NCBI RefSeq assembly: GCF_010729895.1
Contig: NZ_AP022612.1
Span: 1,240,001-1,304,000 of the forward strand
DNA length: 64,000 nucleotides
Direction: 5' to 3'
Source of the DNA: Mycolicibacterium confluentis
GTDB taxonomy: Bacteria; Actinomycetota; Actinomycetes; Mycobacteriales; Mycobacteriaceae
Shown: positions 41,801 to 51,139 of the stretch, piece after piece
How positions within the stretch are numbered: the stretch's first letter is position 1
Layout: each line of letters starts with the position of its first letter
Made by a program: the position numbers and the translations under genes
The notes under the pieces: generated by a model
Database searches by the model: none
The model's input: only the letters and a program-made list of their open reading frames with translations
Told to the model about the DNA's origin: nothing

Positions 41801-42511
41801 GTGAGCGAGCCGAGCAGACCTGACCCTGAACCAGCGGTGAGCGCGCGGGGCATCATCATGCGGGGGCCATGGGGGCCTGTCTACGGGCCCATCGACCTGG
41901 ACATCGACGCCGGTGGCGTGACCGTCCTGGTGTGTCCCGCCGGGACCGGACGCACCGCGTTGCTGCTCACCGTGGCCGGCCGGATGAGTCCGATATCGGG
42001 GCAGATCTCGGTGTTCGGCCGGGCCCGCGTGGGGGAGATCTTCGCCTCGGCCGCGCTGGCGGGCATCGACGAGATCGATGCCGTCACCGAATCGGTGACG
42101 GTACGAGACCTGATCACCGAACAGCTGCGCTGGGACGCCCCGTGGTACCGGCTCGTCCGTCGCGCGGATCAGGGCGACCTCGAGACGCTGTGCGCCCCCG
42201 TGTTCGGTGAGCTGCCGCTGCCTCCGCTGACCGAGTACGTCCACGAACTCTCCGAGCTTGACCGCCTGCTGCTGCGGATCGCGCTGGCGAACACCAAGAA
42301 GCCGCCGCTGCTGGTGGTCGGCAACCTCGACCACATCACCAGCGACGCCAACCGCGCGGTCCTGATTGAGCGGCTCATCGCGTTGGGTGAACACCAGACC
42401 GTGGTCACGGCCACTGTCAACGGAACTGACGGACATGCCGTCCGCGCGCAGATCGAGGTGGCCAACACGACCCACGCCGAACTGGCCGGCGTGATGAAAG
42501 GTGATGACTGA
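41801..42511 (+). CDS. ABC-type ATP-binding protein with degenerate nucleotide motifs
   Basis: The 236-aa protein follows the ABC ATPase outline, but key motifs are altered. The P-loop reads CPAGTGRT (residues 45-52), lacking the first Gly and with Arg for Lys. The signature region reads LSELDRLLLRIALA instead of LSGGQ, and Walker B reads LLVVGNLD. It may bind but poorly hydrolyse ATP. It lies 2 bp before the YhgE/Pip membrane protein gene, and such pairs are recurrent in actinobacteria. It starts at GTG 41801. Confidence 0.8.
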   Translation: MSEPSRPDPEPAVSARGIIMRGPWGPVYGPIDLDIDAGGVTVLVCPAGTGRTALLLTVAGRMSPISGQISVFGRARVGEIFASAALAGIDEIDAVTESVTVRDLITEQLRWDAPWYRLVRRADQGDLETLCAPVFGELPLPPLTEYVHELSELDRLLLRIALANTKKPPLLVVGNLDHITSDANRAVLIERLIALGEHQTVVTATVNGTDGHAVRAQIEVANTTHAELAGVMKGDD

Positions 42512-42513
42512 CC

Positions 42514-44520
42514 GTGCTTGCCGGAATGTCGTTGGGCACTGACCTCAAGCGCTACTCCCGCGGCGCGTTGCCGCGTATCGCGCTGGCGACCGTCATCGTG
42601 CTGCCGCTGCTCTACGGTGCGATGTACCTGTGGGCGTTCTGGAACCCTTTCAACGAAGTCGACAAGGTGCCCGTGGCGCTGGTCAACGAGGACATCGGCG
42701 CGCAGACGCAGGGCGAGGAACTGCGCGCCGGCGATGAGGTGGCCCAGAACCTGATCGCGTCGAAACAGTTGGATCTGCACGAGGTTTCGGCGCAGGAGGC
42801 CAAAGATGGGGTGGCCTCAGGCAAGTACTACTTCTCCGTCACTCTGCCGTCGGACTTCAGTGCCGACATCGCCTCACCGACCGGCGGGGACCCACAACAG
42901 GCCAAGATCGTCTTCACGTTCAACAACGCCAACAACTACCTTGCCTCGATCATCGGCCAGGAGGCCGCGCACCAGGTGATCAGCGAGGTCAACGCGAGCA
43001 TCGGTGAGCGGACCGTGGGTACGGTGCTGACCGGGTTGACGGACGCGGGCCAGGGCCTGGTCGAGGCCGCCGACGGTGCCCAGCAGTTGGCCAGCGGTCT
43101 GGGTGCGGCCGACAGTGGCGCGGATCGGCTGGCCTCGGGAGCGGGCACGCTCGCGGCCGGTCTGGTCACCGCACGCGACGGATCCGCGCAGCTGGCGGCC
43201 GGCACTCATCAGCTCGCGGGTGCGGTCGACACTGCGGTGGACCCCCTGATCGACGTGCTGGATCGGCTCGCACCCCTGGACCTCGACCCCGACGAAGTCG
43301 GTTTGGCGGCCCAGCGGCTCAGCGGCGCCGTCCGGTCGACAACCGACCGGATCGCGGCACTCAACATCGACTACGCACAGGCTGCGGCCATCGTCGATCA
43401 GGCCGTCGGGATGCTGCGCAACAGCCCCGATCCCACGGTGCGCGATGCCGGCGAGTTTCTGGCCAGCGCGCAGCGCCTGCTGAATTCACAGGGCATCGAT
43501 CCGAGGACCGACGCCGGACTGCTCAAGCTCCGGGACAGTGCGACGACACTCGAGAACGAACTCGGCGACCCGAACAGCAAGCTGCGGAAGTTCATCACCA
43601 ATACCCTCAACGGCGGGCTCCGCAACGACGTGGTGAAGCTGCGCAACGGCGTCGACGAACTGAACTCCGGAGCGCAGCGGTTGAACCAGGGGCTGGTTCA
43701 ACTGGCCGACGGCGGTGCAAAGTTGGCCGTCGGTGCCCGCGAACTCGCCGCAGGCACCCAGAAACTTGAGGCCGGCGGCAACGAACTGGCGGCCAAGCTG
43801 CGTGAGGGCTCGACTCAGGTGCCGTCGTGGACGCCGCAACAGCGCACCGACGTCGCACGTACGCTGGCGCAACCTGTGGCGCTGGATCTCGTGACCGACA
43901 ACCCCGCGCCGACCTTCGGTACCGGATTCGCGCCGTTCTTCCTCCCGCTGGCACTGTTCATCGGTGCGCTGATCATCTGGATGTTGTTGACACCGTTGCA
44001 GTCCCGGCCCATCGTCAACGGGTTGGGTGCGCTGCGGGTTGTGCTGGCCTCGTATTGGCCTGCGTCGCTGATCGCACTGTGCCAGGTGTTGGTGATGTAC
44101 ATCGTGGTCCATTTCGGGGTGGGATTGCGGCCCAAGTACGCGCTGGCCACCGTCGCATTCCTGCTGTTGGTCGTCGCGGCGTTCCTGGCCCTCATCCAGG
44201 CGTTCAACGCGGTGTTCGGGGTCGCGGTGGGACGGGTTCTGACGCTGGCCTTCCTGATGTTCCAGTTGGTGTCGGCCGGCGGCATCTATCCGGTGGAGAC
44301 CACCGCGAAACCGTTCCAGATCATCCACCCGTTCGATCCGATGACCTACGCCGTCAACGGTTTACGCCAGCTCACCGTGGGAGGAGTGGACTCCCGGCTG
44401 TGGGTGGCGATCCTCGTGTTGGTCGGTGTGCTGGTGGCATCGCTGGCAGCCAGCGCATGGGCAGCCCGGCGAAACCGGCAGTACACCATGGAACGCCTGT
44501 ACCCCCCCATCGAGGTGTGA
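42514..44520 (+). CDS. YhgE/Pip domain-containing ABC-2-like membrane protein
   Basis: The 668-aa protein has one N-terminal membrane segment (about 20-40), a long extracytoplasmic part with repeated amphipathic helices (LASGAGTLAAGLVTARDGSAQLAAGTHQLA pattern, residues 190-440) and a cluster of five to six C-terminal membrane segments (about 475-650). This is the YhgE/Pip (phage-infection protein-like) and ABC-2 exporter layout, also related to MmpL-independent export and ESX-like YukC families. GTG 42514 or ATG 42526 may be the start. With the upstream ATPase-like protein it could form an export complex; its cargo is unknown. Confidence 0.88.
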   Translation: MLAGMSLGTDLKRYSRGALPRIALATVIVLPLLYGAMYLWAFWNPFNEVDKVPVALVNEDIGAQTQGEELRAGDEVAQNLIASKQLDLHEVSAQEAKDGVASGKYYFSVTLPSDFSADIASPTGGDPQQAKIVFTFNNANNYLASIIGQEAAHQVISEVNASIGERTVGTVLTGLTDAGQGLVEAADGAQQLASGLGAADSGADRLASGAGTLAAGLVTARDGSAQLAAGTHQLAGAVDTAVDPLIDVLDRLAPLDLDPDEVGLAAQRLSGAVRSTTDRIAALNIDYAQAAAIVDQAVGMLRNSPDPTVRDAGEFLASAQRLLNSQGIDPRTDAGLLKLRDSATTLENELGDPNSKLRKFITNTLNGGLRNDVVKLRNGVDELNSGAQRLNQGLVQLADGGAKLAVGARELAAGTQKLEAGGNELAAKLREGSTQVPSWTPQQRTDVARTLAQPVALDLVTDNPAPTFGTGFAPFFLPLALFIGALIIWMLLTPLQSRPIVNGLGALRVVLASYWPASLIALCQVLVMYIVVHFGVGLRPKYALATVAFLLLVVAAFLALIQAFNAVFGVAVGRVLTLAFLMFQLVSAGGIYPVETTAKPFQIIHPFDPMTYAVNGLRQLTVGGVDSRLWVAILVLVGVLVASLAASAWAARRNRQYTMERLYPPIEV

Positions 44521-44527
44521 TCCGGGA

Positions 44528-45712
44528 TCAGTGCTGGCGGCCCACGCCCAACAGGGACTGCGCACCGCGGTTCATGAGTTGGCGCGCCACGATCAGCCGT
44601 TGAATCTCGCTGGCGCCCTCCCAGATCCGCTCGACGCGCAGTTCACGGAACATCCGTTCGGCCACGTTCTCGCGCATGTAGCCGCGGCCGCCGAAGACCT
44701 GCACGGCACGATCGGCCACCCGTCCGGCCATCTCCGAGCAGTACAGCTTGGCCATCGATGCCTGACCGTGCAGTGTCTTGCGGTCCATGCCCGCGTCGAT
44801 GGACCGCGCGACCTCGTAGAGCATCGTGCGCGCGGCGAACAGTTCGGTGACGCTGTCGGCCAGCATGCCGGCGACCAGTTGGTGTTCACCGAGCGGTCGG
44901 CCGCCGACGACACGGTCCGTGGCGAACGCCGTCATCTCGTCGACGAGGCGCTGGGCCGCCCCGACGCAGCGGGCGGCGACCATGAGACGTTCGAACCGAA
45001 ACCAGTCCTGGCTGAACGTCATTCCCTCACCCTCGGCACCCACCAGGTGTGTTTTCGGAACCCGGACGTCGGTGAAGGACACGATGGGGTGCTCGTCGGC
45101 GATGTGGTGGCTGTACTTCGGGGTGCGTACCACCTCTACACCCGGCCAGGGCAGATCGACCACGAGAAGCACATGTTCGCCAGCGAATTCGCCGTCGGTG
45201 AGCACGGCCTGGACGAAGACGTAGTCGGCCAGGTTGAACGACGTGACGTGCCACTTGATGCCGTTGACCACATAGTCGTCGCCATCGCGACGCGCCGTGG
45301 CGGTCAGATCGGAGACATCCGAACCGGCGAACTCCTCGGTGATCGCATAGGCCTCATGCTTCTCGCCGCGCACACCCGGCAGCAGCCATCGCTCGCGCTG
45401 GAAGTCGGTGGCCACGTCGACCCACCACTGCGGGGGAGTGTGCATCACCCAGGCCAGCCCATTGGTGACGCGGCCGACCTGCTCCTGCACCAGCACCTGC
45501 TGCAGGGCGGTGCACCCCGGACCGCCCGCAGACTTAGGGATGTTGGTGGCGTACAAACCGAGTTCGATCGCGCGGTCCTGATGTTCGGCCGTCACCTCCT
45601 TGGGCAACTGGCCTCCGGCGAGTTCGGCCTCCACCTCATGGGGGATCAGCGATTCGGCGAACTCGTAGGCGGTGTCGCGGATGCGCTGATCGTCGGCCGA
45701 CAGACCGTACAT
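44528..45712 (-). CDS. Acyl-CoA dehydrogenase
   Basis: The 394-aa protein has the standard ACAD pattern: AITEEFAGSDVSDLTATAR, GIKWHVTSFNLADYVFV, VFGGRGYMRENVAERMFRELRVERIWEGASEIQRL with the catalytic Glu in IWEGAS. GGGAGG lies 6 nt before ATG 45712. It introduces a double bond next to a CoA thioester. It is divergent from the FAD oxidoreductase/cupin operon and shares its operator (45732-45747), which also occurs before the PotABCD-like transporter, so the substrate is probably a CoA ester arising from amine oxidation. Confidence 0.92.
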   Translation of the reverse strand: MYGLSADDQRIRDTAYEFAESLIPHEVEAELAGGQLPKEVTAEHQDRAIELGLYATNIPKSAGGPGCTALQQVLVQEQVGRVTNGLAWVMHTPPQWWVDVATDFQRERWLLPGVRGEKHEAYAITEEFAGSDVSDLTATARRDGDDYVVNGIKWHVTSFNLADYVFVQAVLTDGEFAGEHVLLVVDLPWPGVEVVRTPKYSHHIADEHPIVSFTDVRVPKTHLVGAEGEGMTFSQDWFRFERLMVAARCVGAAQRLVDEMTAFATDRVVGGRPLGEHQLVAGMLADSVTELFAARTMLYEVARSIDAGMDRKTLHGQASMAKLYCSEMAGRVADRAVQVFGGRGYMRENVAERMFRELRVERIWEGASEIQRLIVARQLMNRGAQSLLGVGRQH

Positions 45713-45731
45713 GCGGCCTCCCTCTACTCTT

Positions 45732-45747
45732 GACTGAGCGTTCAGTC
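45732..45747. promoter_or_regulatory. Operator GACTGAGCGTTCAGTC (copy 1)
   Basis: The dyad GACTGA-N4-TCAGTC sits midway between the divergent acyl-CoA dehydrogenase and FAD oxidoreductase genes. The 24-bp stretch 45729-45752 is identical to 54432-54455. A weaker copy is at 51060-51075. Confidence 0.78.
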
Positions 45748-45766
45748 TATGCCACGGTTCCGTAGT

Positions 45767-46972
45767 ATGACCAGCTCATCTTCGAGTGCCGACGTGGTGG
45801 TGGTCGGGGGTGGCACCGTCGGCGCATGGACGGCGGCACTTCTCGCCGAACGTGGTGTGGAGCATGTGATTCTGCTCGACTCCGCGACGCTGGGGGAGGG
45901 TGCGAGCAGCCGCGCGGCAGGTATGGTCCGCGCGCAGGGCGGCACCGAGACGGCCATCAGGCTGGGCATGCGCAGCCAGGATTTCTACCGCTCCAGCGGC
46001 CAGCGGTTTCCGCTCGACTGCGGATTTGTGGAACAGGGATATCTCATGCCGTGCTTCAGCGCAGCCGAGGTTTCTGCGGCCCACGACCGAATTGCGTTGC
46101 AGCGCAGTCTCGGGCTGGAGGTGGAGTGGCTGGCGTCGGACGATCTCGACGCGCGGGACACGGGTCTGGCGCCCGGGGTCACCATGGGCGCGTCCAATGC
46201 ACCGGGGGACGGCTTCATCGACGCGCCGCGAAATGTGCTGGCCTACACCGCGGCGCTGACGGCGCACAACGTCGACGTCCGCGAGCGCTGCGCCTTCACG
46301 GGTCTGCGGACCTCCGGTGGCCGCGTGATCGGCGTCGACACCGCGGCGGGGCCCATCGACACCGACCGCGTGGTGCTTACCGGTGGTCCGCAACTCGGTG
46401 AGGTCGGTGCGCTTGCGGGAGGTCGGGTCCATGCCGGCGGCACCCGGCATCAGGTGGTGGTGACCGCCCCAGTTCCGGGCGTCGACGTCCGCACGCTGCC
46501 GATGGTCTTCGATGTCGTGTCGGGAATCTATTGGCGCCCGGGGGAATCCGGGGGTCTGCTGTGGGGGATGAGCAATCCTGACGAGGCACCGGGTGCGGCG
46601 GCCGAGTTCGACTGGCAGTACTTCGAGAAGGCCCGCCGCCGCATTGAAGAACTGTATCCGGCGGTCCGAGGACTGGGGTTGCGCCGGACGTGGGCCGCGA
46701 CCATCGACTACACCCCCGACCATCTGCCGATCCTGGGACCGCTGCTGACCGATGACGGCCCAGTCGTCGGAACCGTGGTGGCCAGCCCCGCGGGTCACGG
46801 CATGATGTGGGGCCCCGCGGTTGCCGAGGTGGCGGCCGATCTCACGTGGGCGGGCCACTGCGAGTGGCTGGATCTCACCGATCTGGGCCTGGACCGCTTC
46901 GACGCGCACGGCCGCAGCAGGCTGGAACCCGAACCGATTTCACTTCCATTCCCAGAGAAGGTGTCCTCATGA
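45767..46972 (+). CDS. FAD-dependent oxidoreductase (DAO/glycine oxidase-like)
   Basis: This protein of about 401 aa starts with VVVVGGGTVGAWTAALLAERG and an acidic end of strand 2 (ILLDSA), the FAD-binding fold of D-amino acid oxidase/sarcosine oxidase enzymes, and ends with TPDHLPILGPLL and ASPAGHGMMWGPAVAEVAADL, typical of that family. It oxidises a C-N bond of an amine or amino acid. The cupin gene overlaps its stop (ATGA). ATG 45767 is used because an in-frame upstream start at 45749 lies in the operator. Confidence 0.9.
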   Translation: MTSSSSSADVVVVGGGTVGAWTAALLAERGVEHVILLDSATLGEGASSRAAGMVRAQGGTETAIRLGMRSQDFYRSSGQRFPLDCGFVEQGYLMPCFSAAEVSAAHDRIALQRSLGLEVEWLASDDLDARDTGLAPGVTMGASNAPGDGFIDAPRNVLAYTAALTAHNVDVRERCAFTGLRTSGGRVIGVDTAAGPIDTDRVVLTGGPQLGEVGALAGGRVHAGGTRHQVVVTAPVPGVDVRTLPMVFDVVSGIYWRPGESGGLLWGMSNPDEAPGAAAEFDWQYFEKARRRIEELYPAVRGLGLRRTWAATIDYTPDHLPILGPLLTDDGPVVGTVVASPAGHGMMWGPAVAEVAADLTWAGHCEWLDLTDLGLDRFDAHGRSRLEPEPISLPFPEKVSS

Positions 46973-47316
46973 CCGTGCCCGTGATCACTCCCTTGCTGGC
47001 CGGTGCCGCCGACGCCGAACTCGAGGACTGGGGCCCGCTGGAAGAGGCCACCGGCGCGCCGATGGCGACTCACGGACTGGAGATGTGGGCGAAGGGTGAG
47101 CGGTCCGCCGGTGTCTGGCAGTGTGCGCCGGGGCCCTCGCGGTGGACGCTGGAGAACAACGAGGTGATCTTCCTGGTGGCGGGGCGGATGACCGTCACGC
47201 CGGATGATGGTGAGCCGATCGAGGTGGGCGCCGGCGATATGGCGGTGTTCCCGAAAGGATGGACCGGCACGTGGGACATCCACGAGACAGTCCGAAAGGT
47301 CTACAGCATCTTCTGA
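46969..47316 (+). CDS. Cupin domain-containing protein
   Basis: The 115-aa protein is a single cupin of the DUF861/cupin_3 type: EMWAKGERSAGVWQCAPG...NNEVIFLVAGRMTVTPDDG and GAGDMAVFPKGWTGTWDIHETVRKVYSIF. The ethanolamine- or (S)-ureidoglycine-type cupins of this group bind small amines. It overlaps the FAD oxidoreductase stop by 4 bp and is probably a partner or a downstream enzyme. Its 3' end overlaps the convergent acyl-CoA synthetase by 16 bp. Confidence 0.85.
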   Translation: MTVPVITPLLAGAADAELEDWGPLEEATGAPMATHGLEMWAKGERSAGVWQCAPGPSRWTLENNEVIFLVAGRMTVTPDDGEPIEVGAGDMAVFPKGWTGTWDIHETVRKVYSIF

Positions 47317-49334
47317 GCGCGCGGAAGCGTCAGAGCGTCGACCGCGACCGCGCCGGTCGGCGACACGATCACCGGATTCGCCTCGACCGCATCGAGGACA
47401 TCGCCGAGTTCTGCGGCCAGGGCGGAGAATCCGACGACCACACGTACCAACGCCGCGATGTCTGCTGGAGGTTGACCACGCCACCCGTGCAACAGGGGCG
47501 CGATGCGGAGTCTGTTGAGCAGTTCGTCCGCGAGAGTCGGAGACACCGGCGGACAGGCCACCACGCGATCACCCAGTACCTCGACATGTACGCCGCCCGC
47601 AGCCACCACCACAAGCGGACCGAATGCCGCGTCACGCACAAACCCCACCGAGATCTCGACGCCCGGCGTCACCATCGCGTCGACGGTGGCGCCGGGCCCG
47701 AGAGTTTCCGTCATCGTCGAGTAGGCGGCGCTGAGCGCGGCCGGACCGGTGAGGTTCAGCACGACACCGCCGACATCGCTCTTGTGCGCGACGGCCGTGG
47801 TCTTCAATGCCACGGGGTAGCCCATCCTCTCCGCGGCGCGCAGGGCCTCGTCGAGTCCGGTGGCGGAACGGGACTCGACGACGGGAACACCGTAGTCGCG
47901 GAGCAGTTCGAACCCCCCGAGATCTCCCGCGGCGAACCGACGGCGCCATCGTTCCCGTCGGACCTCGTCGATTGCCCTCGGCGTGCGGTCGGTCGAGGAT
48001 GGCCATGTCGCGAGATGTCCCAGTGCCGCAACACCGCTGCGCACACCCTCGAGCACGGCGACGCCGTTCTCCCGCAGGCGGCGTGCTGCCGCGCCGTCGA
48101 TCGCCGACGGCACCGACGTCAGCACCGCCAACGGTGCGTCGGTGCGGCGTGCGACGTCGATGACGGCGTCGGGGTAGGCCGTGTCGCCGTCGAACTCGGG
48201 GACCAGATCGACCGCCAGCGCGGTGACGGCGACCGCGGGATCGTCGGCCATCTGCTGAAGGCACGCGCCGAACAGGCCGAACGTGTCCTGCCCCGTGCCC
48301 CAGACGTCGAGCGGATTGGTGGCCGACAGACCGTCGTCGAGCAGTGCGCCGATCGCGGCGGTGGTGGCGGGGGACAGATCGGCGAACTCGACGCCCGCGG
48401 CGTGCGCGATGTCGGCGCACAGGGCACGTTCGGCGCCGGAGTCGTGCACCGTCGCGATGCCGTGTCGACCGGGGCGCCTTCTCCGCCCGGCCGCGAAGAG
48501 CTCGACTGTGTCGGTGAATTCCGCCAAGTCAGTGACGCGCACAGCGCCGGTCGCAGCGCAGAACGCGGCCCATGCCTCGGTGTCGCCCGCCAAGGCCCCG
48601 GAATGCGCGGCGACCATGGCGCGTCCGCGCGGTGAACCACCGACCGTCAGGATCACCACGGGGACTTCGCGTTCAGCGGCCCGAAGCAGCGAGGACCGCA
48701 GTCGGGCCGCATCGCGTGGAGTCTCGAGCAGCAGGGCGATCAGGGCGGTCTCCGGATCGTCAAGTGCGTAGTCGATGTAGTCCGCGGTGTCGGTGACGAG
48801 TTCCTGACCCGAGGACACCGCGAGTCGGAAACCGAACCCGCGGTGGGTGCGCAGCAGCGTCGAGAACGCCGACCCGGAATGGGTCACGAGCGCGATGCCG
48901 CCCTGCGGCAGGGGGTGCGGTTCCAGGTATCCCAGGGCGCGCACGCCGGAGGCGTTGTTGATGAAACCCATGCATCCCGCACCGCACAGTGCCATGCCGG
49001 CGTCGGCTGCCACCGCGGTGACCGAATCACGCAGTCCCGGTTGATGTGCGGACCCGAACAGCACCGCTGAACGCGCACCGATCGACGCTGCCTCCGTCAA
49101 CTGTCCGAGCAGAGTGGCATCGGGCACGCCCAACAGCACCAGGTCCGGCGACTCCGGCAACGCGTCCAGGCGGGGCACGCAGGCGATTCCGTCGATGGAG
49201 TCGTAGCGCGGGTTCACCAGGTGCACGCGCGCGCTCCCACGCCGGGCCTCGGTCACCATGCGGGCGCCGAAGCTGTCCTGGCGGGGACTGGCACCCACCA
49301 CCGCAACCGAGCGGGCCTCGAGCATCGCCGCCAC
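47301..49334 (-). CDS. NDP-forming acyl-CoA synthetase (acetate-CoA ligase family)
   Basis: The 677-aa protein fuses the alpha and beta parts: a CoA-binding domain (SVAVVGASPRQDSFG), a succinyl-CoA ligase-like region (VTHSGSAFSTLL and MVAAHSGALAGDTEAW), and a C-terminal ATP-grasp domain (VALKTTAVAHKSDVGGVVLNL). This family makes acyl-CoA and ADP/Pi reversibly through a phosphohistidine. It starts at GTG 49334 or ATG 49325, 44 bp after the FAD oxidoreductase stop, and probably shares its promoter at about 51050. It would activate an acid produced by amine oxidation. Confidence 0.9.
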   Translation of the reverse strand: MAAMLEARSVAVVGASPRQDSFGARMVTEARRGSARVHLVNPRYDSIDGIACVPRLDALPESPDLVLLGVPDATLLGQLTEAASIGARSAVLFGSAHQPGLRDSVTAVAADAGMALCGAGCMGFINNASGVRALGYLEPHPLPQGGIALVTHSGSAFSTLLRTHRGFGFRLAVSSGQELVTDTADYIDYALDDPETALIALLLETPRDAARLRSSLLRAAEREVPVVILTVGGSPRGRAMVAAHSGALAGDTEAWAAFCAATGAVRVTDLAEFTDTVELFAAGRRRRPGRHGIATVHDSGAERALCADIAHAAGVEFADLSPATTAAIGALLDDGLSATNPLDVWGTGQDTFGLFGACLQQMADDPAVAVTALAVDLVPEFDGDTAYPDAVIDVARRTDAPLAVLTSVPSAIDGAAARRLRENGVAVLEGVRSGVAALGHLATWPSSTDRTPRAIDEVRRERWRRRFAAGDLGGFELLRDYGVPVVESRSATGLDEALRAAERMGYPVALKTTAVAHKSDVGGVVLNLTGPAALSAAYSTMTETLGPGATVDAMVTPGVEISVGFVRDAAFGPLVVVAAGGVHVEVLGDRVVACPPVSPTLADELLNRLRIAPLLHGWRGQPPADIAALVRVVVGFSALAAELGDVLDAVEANPVIVSPTGAVAVDALTLPRAQKML

Positions 49335-49378
49335 GGCGGCTCGCCGGGCGGTCGGGGCGCGGTGTGTGGTTTCGGCGG

Positions 49379-51022
49379 TCAGGAGCGCCTGCCCAGGGTG
49401 AGGCGGAGCCGTCGTCCCGCACGCCTGTTGTCCCGCAACGCGGCTCGCGCGGCCTGCCAGCCGGGAATGCCGCAGACGCCGCCACCCGCGTGCGTCGCCG
49501 AACTTCCGTTGTAGAGGCCTGCGATGGGTGTGCGGTAGTCGGCGAACCCCGGTGCGGGGCGCATGTGGAACAACTGCTCCAGTGACAGCTCACCGTGGAA
49601 GATGTTCCCTCCGATGAGCCCGTACTCCTGCTCCATTTCGTGGGGGCCGACGATGTCGCGGTGCAGGATCGAGGACTTGAATCCCGGTGCCACCTCGTCG
49701 TACAACTCGATCAGGCGGTCGGCGTAGGCGTCGAGTTCCTCGGTGTGCGGTGCCTGTGACCAGTCGGCGGGCACCCATTGGGTGAACAGCGACATGATGT
49801 GTGTGCCATCGGGATTCAGCGTCGGATCCAGGGTGGTGGGAATGACGCTGTCGCTGAACGGCAGGAGTGCGGGCCTGCCGTTGCGGGCGTCCTGGAAAGC
49901 CGCCTCAATGTAGTCCAGCGTGGGCGCCATCTCCACCGAACCGGTGTGGTGTTCGGCGATCCCGGTGCTGGGATCCGCGGTGAAGTTGGGCAGTTCGCCC
50001 AGTGCCAGGTTGATCTTGACGACCCCGCTGCGGCTCTTCCAGTGCTCGATGTCGTTGACGAAGTCGTCGGGCAGTTCAGAGGGCGAAATCTGGTCGAGGA
50101 ACGCGATCTTGGGATGCAGCGTGGTCACCACCACCGGCGCGTGGATCTCGTCACCGTTCTCCAGGACCGCGCCCTGGACGCGACCGTTGCGGACGAGAAG
50201 ACGGGACACTCGGGCGTGCGTGCGGATCTCGGCCCCGAAGCTGCGGGCCGAGCGCGCGATCGCGTCGGAGACCGCACCCATCCCGCCTTCGGGATAGCCC
50301 CAACTGCCGAGTTGACCGTCGCCCACGTCGCCGATCGAATGGTGCGCCATGACGTAGGCCGTCCCGGGCTCGCGGGGGCCGGCCCATGTGCCGATCACGC
50401 CGTTGACCGCCAAAGCGCCTTTTATCTGCGGTGATTCAAACCAGTCGTCGAGCAGGTCGGCGATGCTCATGGTCAGCAGTCGCGTGACATCGGCGGTCAG
50501 CCTGGTGGTGATGCCGCGCTGACCCCATGCCAGTTTGGCGAGGTCGACGAGGTCCCCGGGACGGTGTGATCCGATGTTCGGCGGCACCTGTGTCAGCAGG
50601 GGACCCATCACGTCGGCGATGCCCTCAAGCCAGGCGTTCCATTTGGGCCACGCGTCGGCGTCGCGCTTGGAGAATCTGGCCAACTGCTCGTGGGTTCGGG
50701 CTGGGTCGTCCTCATAGATGGTAAGCGACCCTCCCTCGGGAAAGGCCTGGTAGTAGGGCCCCATCGGGTGCACCTTGTAGCCGTGGCGCTCCAGGTTGAG
50801 GTCCCGCACGATGGTGGGCGGCATGAGGCTCATGACGTATGACAGACGAGTGACCCGCAGGTGCGGAGCCTCGGCCCAGGGGGCTTCAGTGGTGGCCGCC
50901 CCGCCCAGCGTGTGCCGGGCCTCCAGGACCAGGGTGCGGGCGCCTGACCGGGCCAGGTAGGCGGCCGAGACGAGGCCGTTGTGCCCGCCTCCGATGACCA
51001 GTGCGTCGTACTCGTTCGACAT
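49379..51022 (-). CDS. FAD-dependent oxidoreductase, phytoene-desaturase/amine-oxidase-like
   Basis: The 547-aa protein has the N-terminal dinucleotide fold DALVIGGGHNGLVSAAYLARSGARTLVLEAR and the C-terminal FAD motif PIAGLYNGSSATHAGGGVCGIPGWQAARA, the pattern of CrtI-like and NAD(P)/FAD-dependent oxidoreductases. Carotenoid genes are absent, and the neighbours point to amine or alcohol oxidation. ATG 51022 is used; upstream in-frame codons would cover the promoter. It is divergent from the TetR gene at 51140 with the second operator copy between them. Confidence 0.87.
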   Translation of the reverse strand: MSNEYDALVIGGGHNGLVSAAYLARSGARTLVLEARHTLGGAATTEAPWAEAPHLRVTRLSYVMSLMPPTIVRDLNLERHGYKVHPMGPYYQAFPEGGSLTIYEDDPARTHEQLARFSKRDADAWPKWNAWLEGIADVMGPLLTQVPPNIGSHRPGDLVDLAKLAWGQRGITTRLTADVTRLLTMSIADLLDDWFESPQIKGALAVNGVIGTWAGPREPGTAYVMAHHSIGDVGDGQLGSWGYPEGGMGAVSDAIARSARSFGAEIRTHARVSRLLVRNGRVQGAVLENGDEIHAPVVVTTLHPKIAFLDQISPSELPDDFVNDIEHWKSRSGVVKINLALGELPNFTADPSTGIAEHHTGSVEMAPTLDYIEAAFQDARNGRPALLPFSDSVIPTTLDPTLNPDGTHIMSLFTQWVPADWSQAPHTEELDAYADRLIELYDEVAPGFKSSILHRDIVGPHEMEQEYGLIGGNIFHGELSLEQLFHMRPAPGFADYRTPIAGLYNGSSATHAGGGVCGIPGWQAARAALRDNRRAGRRLRLTLGRRS

Positions 51023-51059
51023 GAAGTCCCACCCTCGTCCGCGCCGATCCGAAGTTCCT

Positions 51060-51075
51060 GACTGACTGTTCAATC
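51060..51075. promoter_or_regulatory. Operator GACTGACTGTTCAATC (copy 2, weaker)
   Basis: The site keeps the left arm GACTGA and a TCAATC right arm with the same spacing as the copies at 45732 and 54435. It lies between the FAD oxidoreductase and TetR genes. An overlapping second dyad, CTAAC-N5-GTTAG (51075-51089), is next to it. Confidence 0.65.
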
Positions 51076-51139
51076 TAACCAAGTGTTAGGCTTCCGACAA
51101 GGGGCAACTCAGCCTCCGAGGAGAGGACGTGATCGATTC

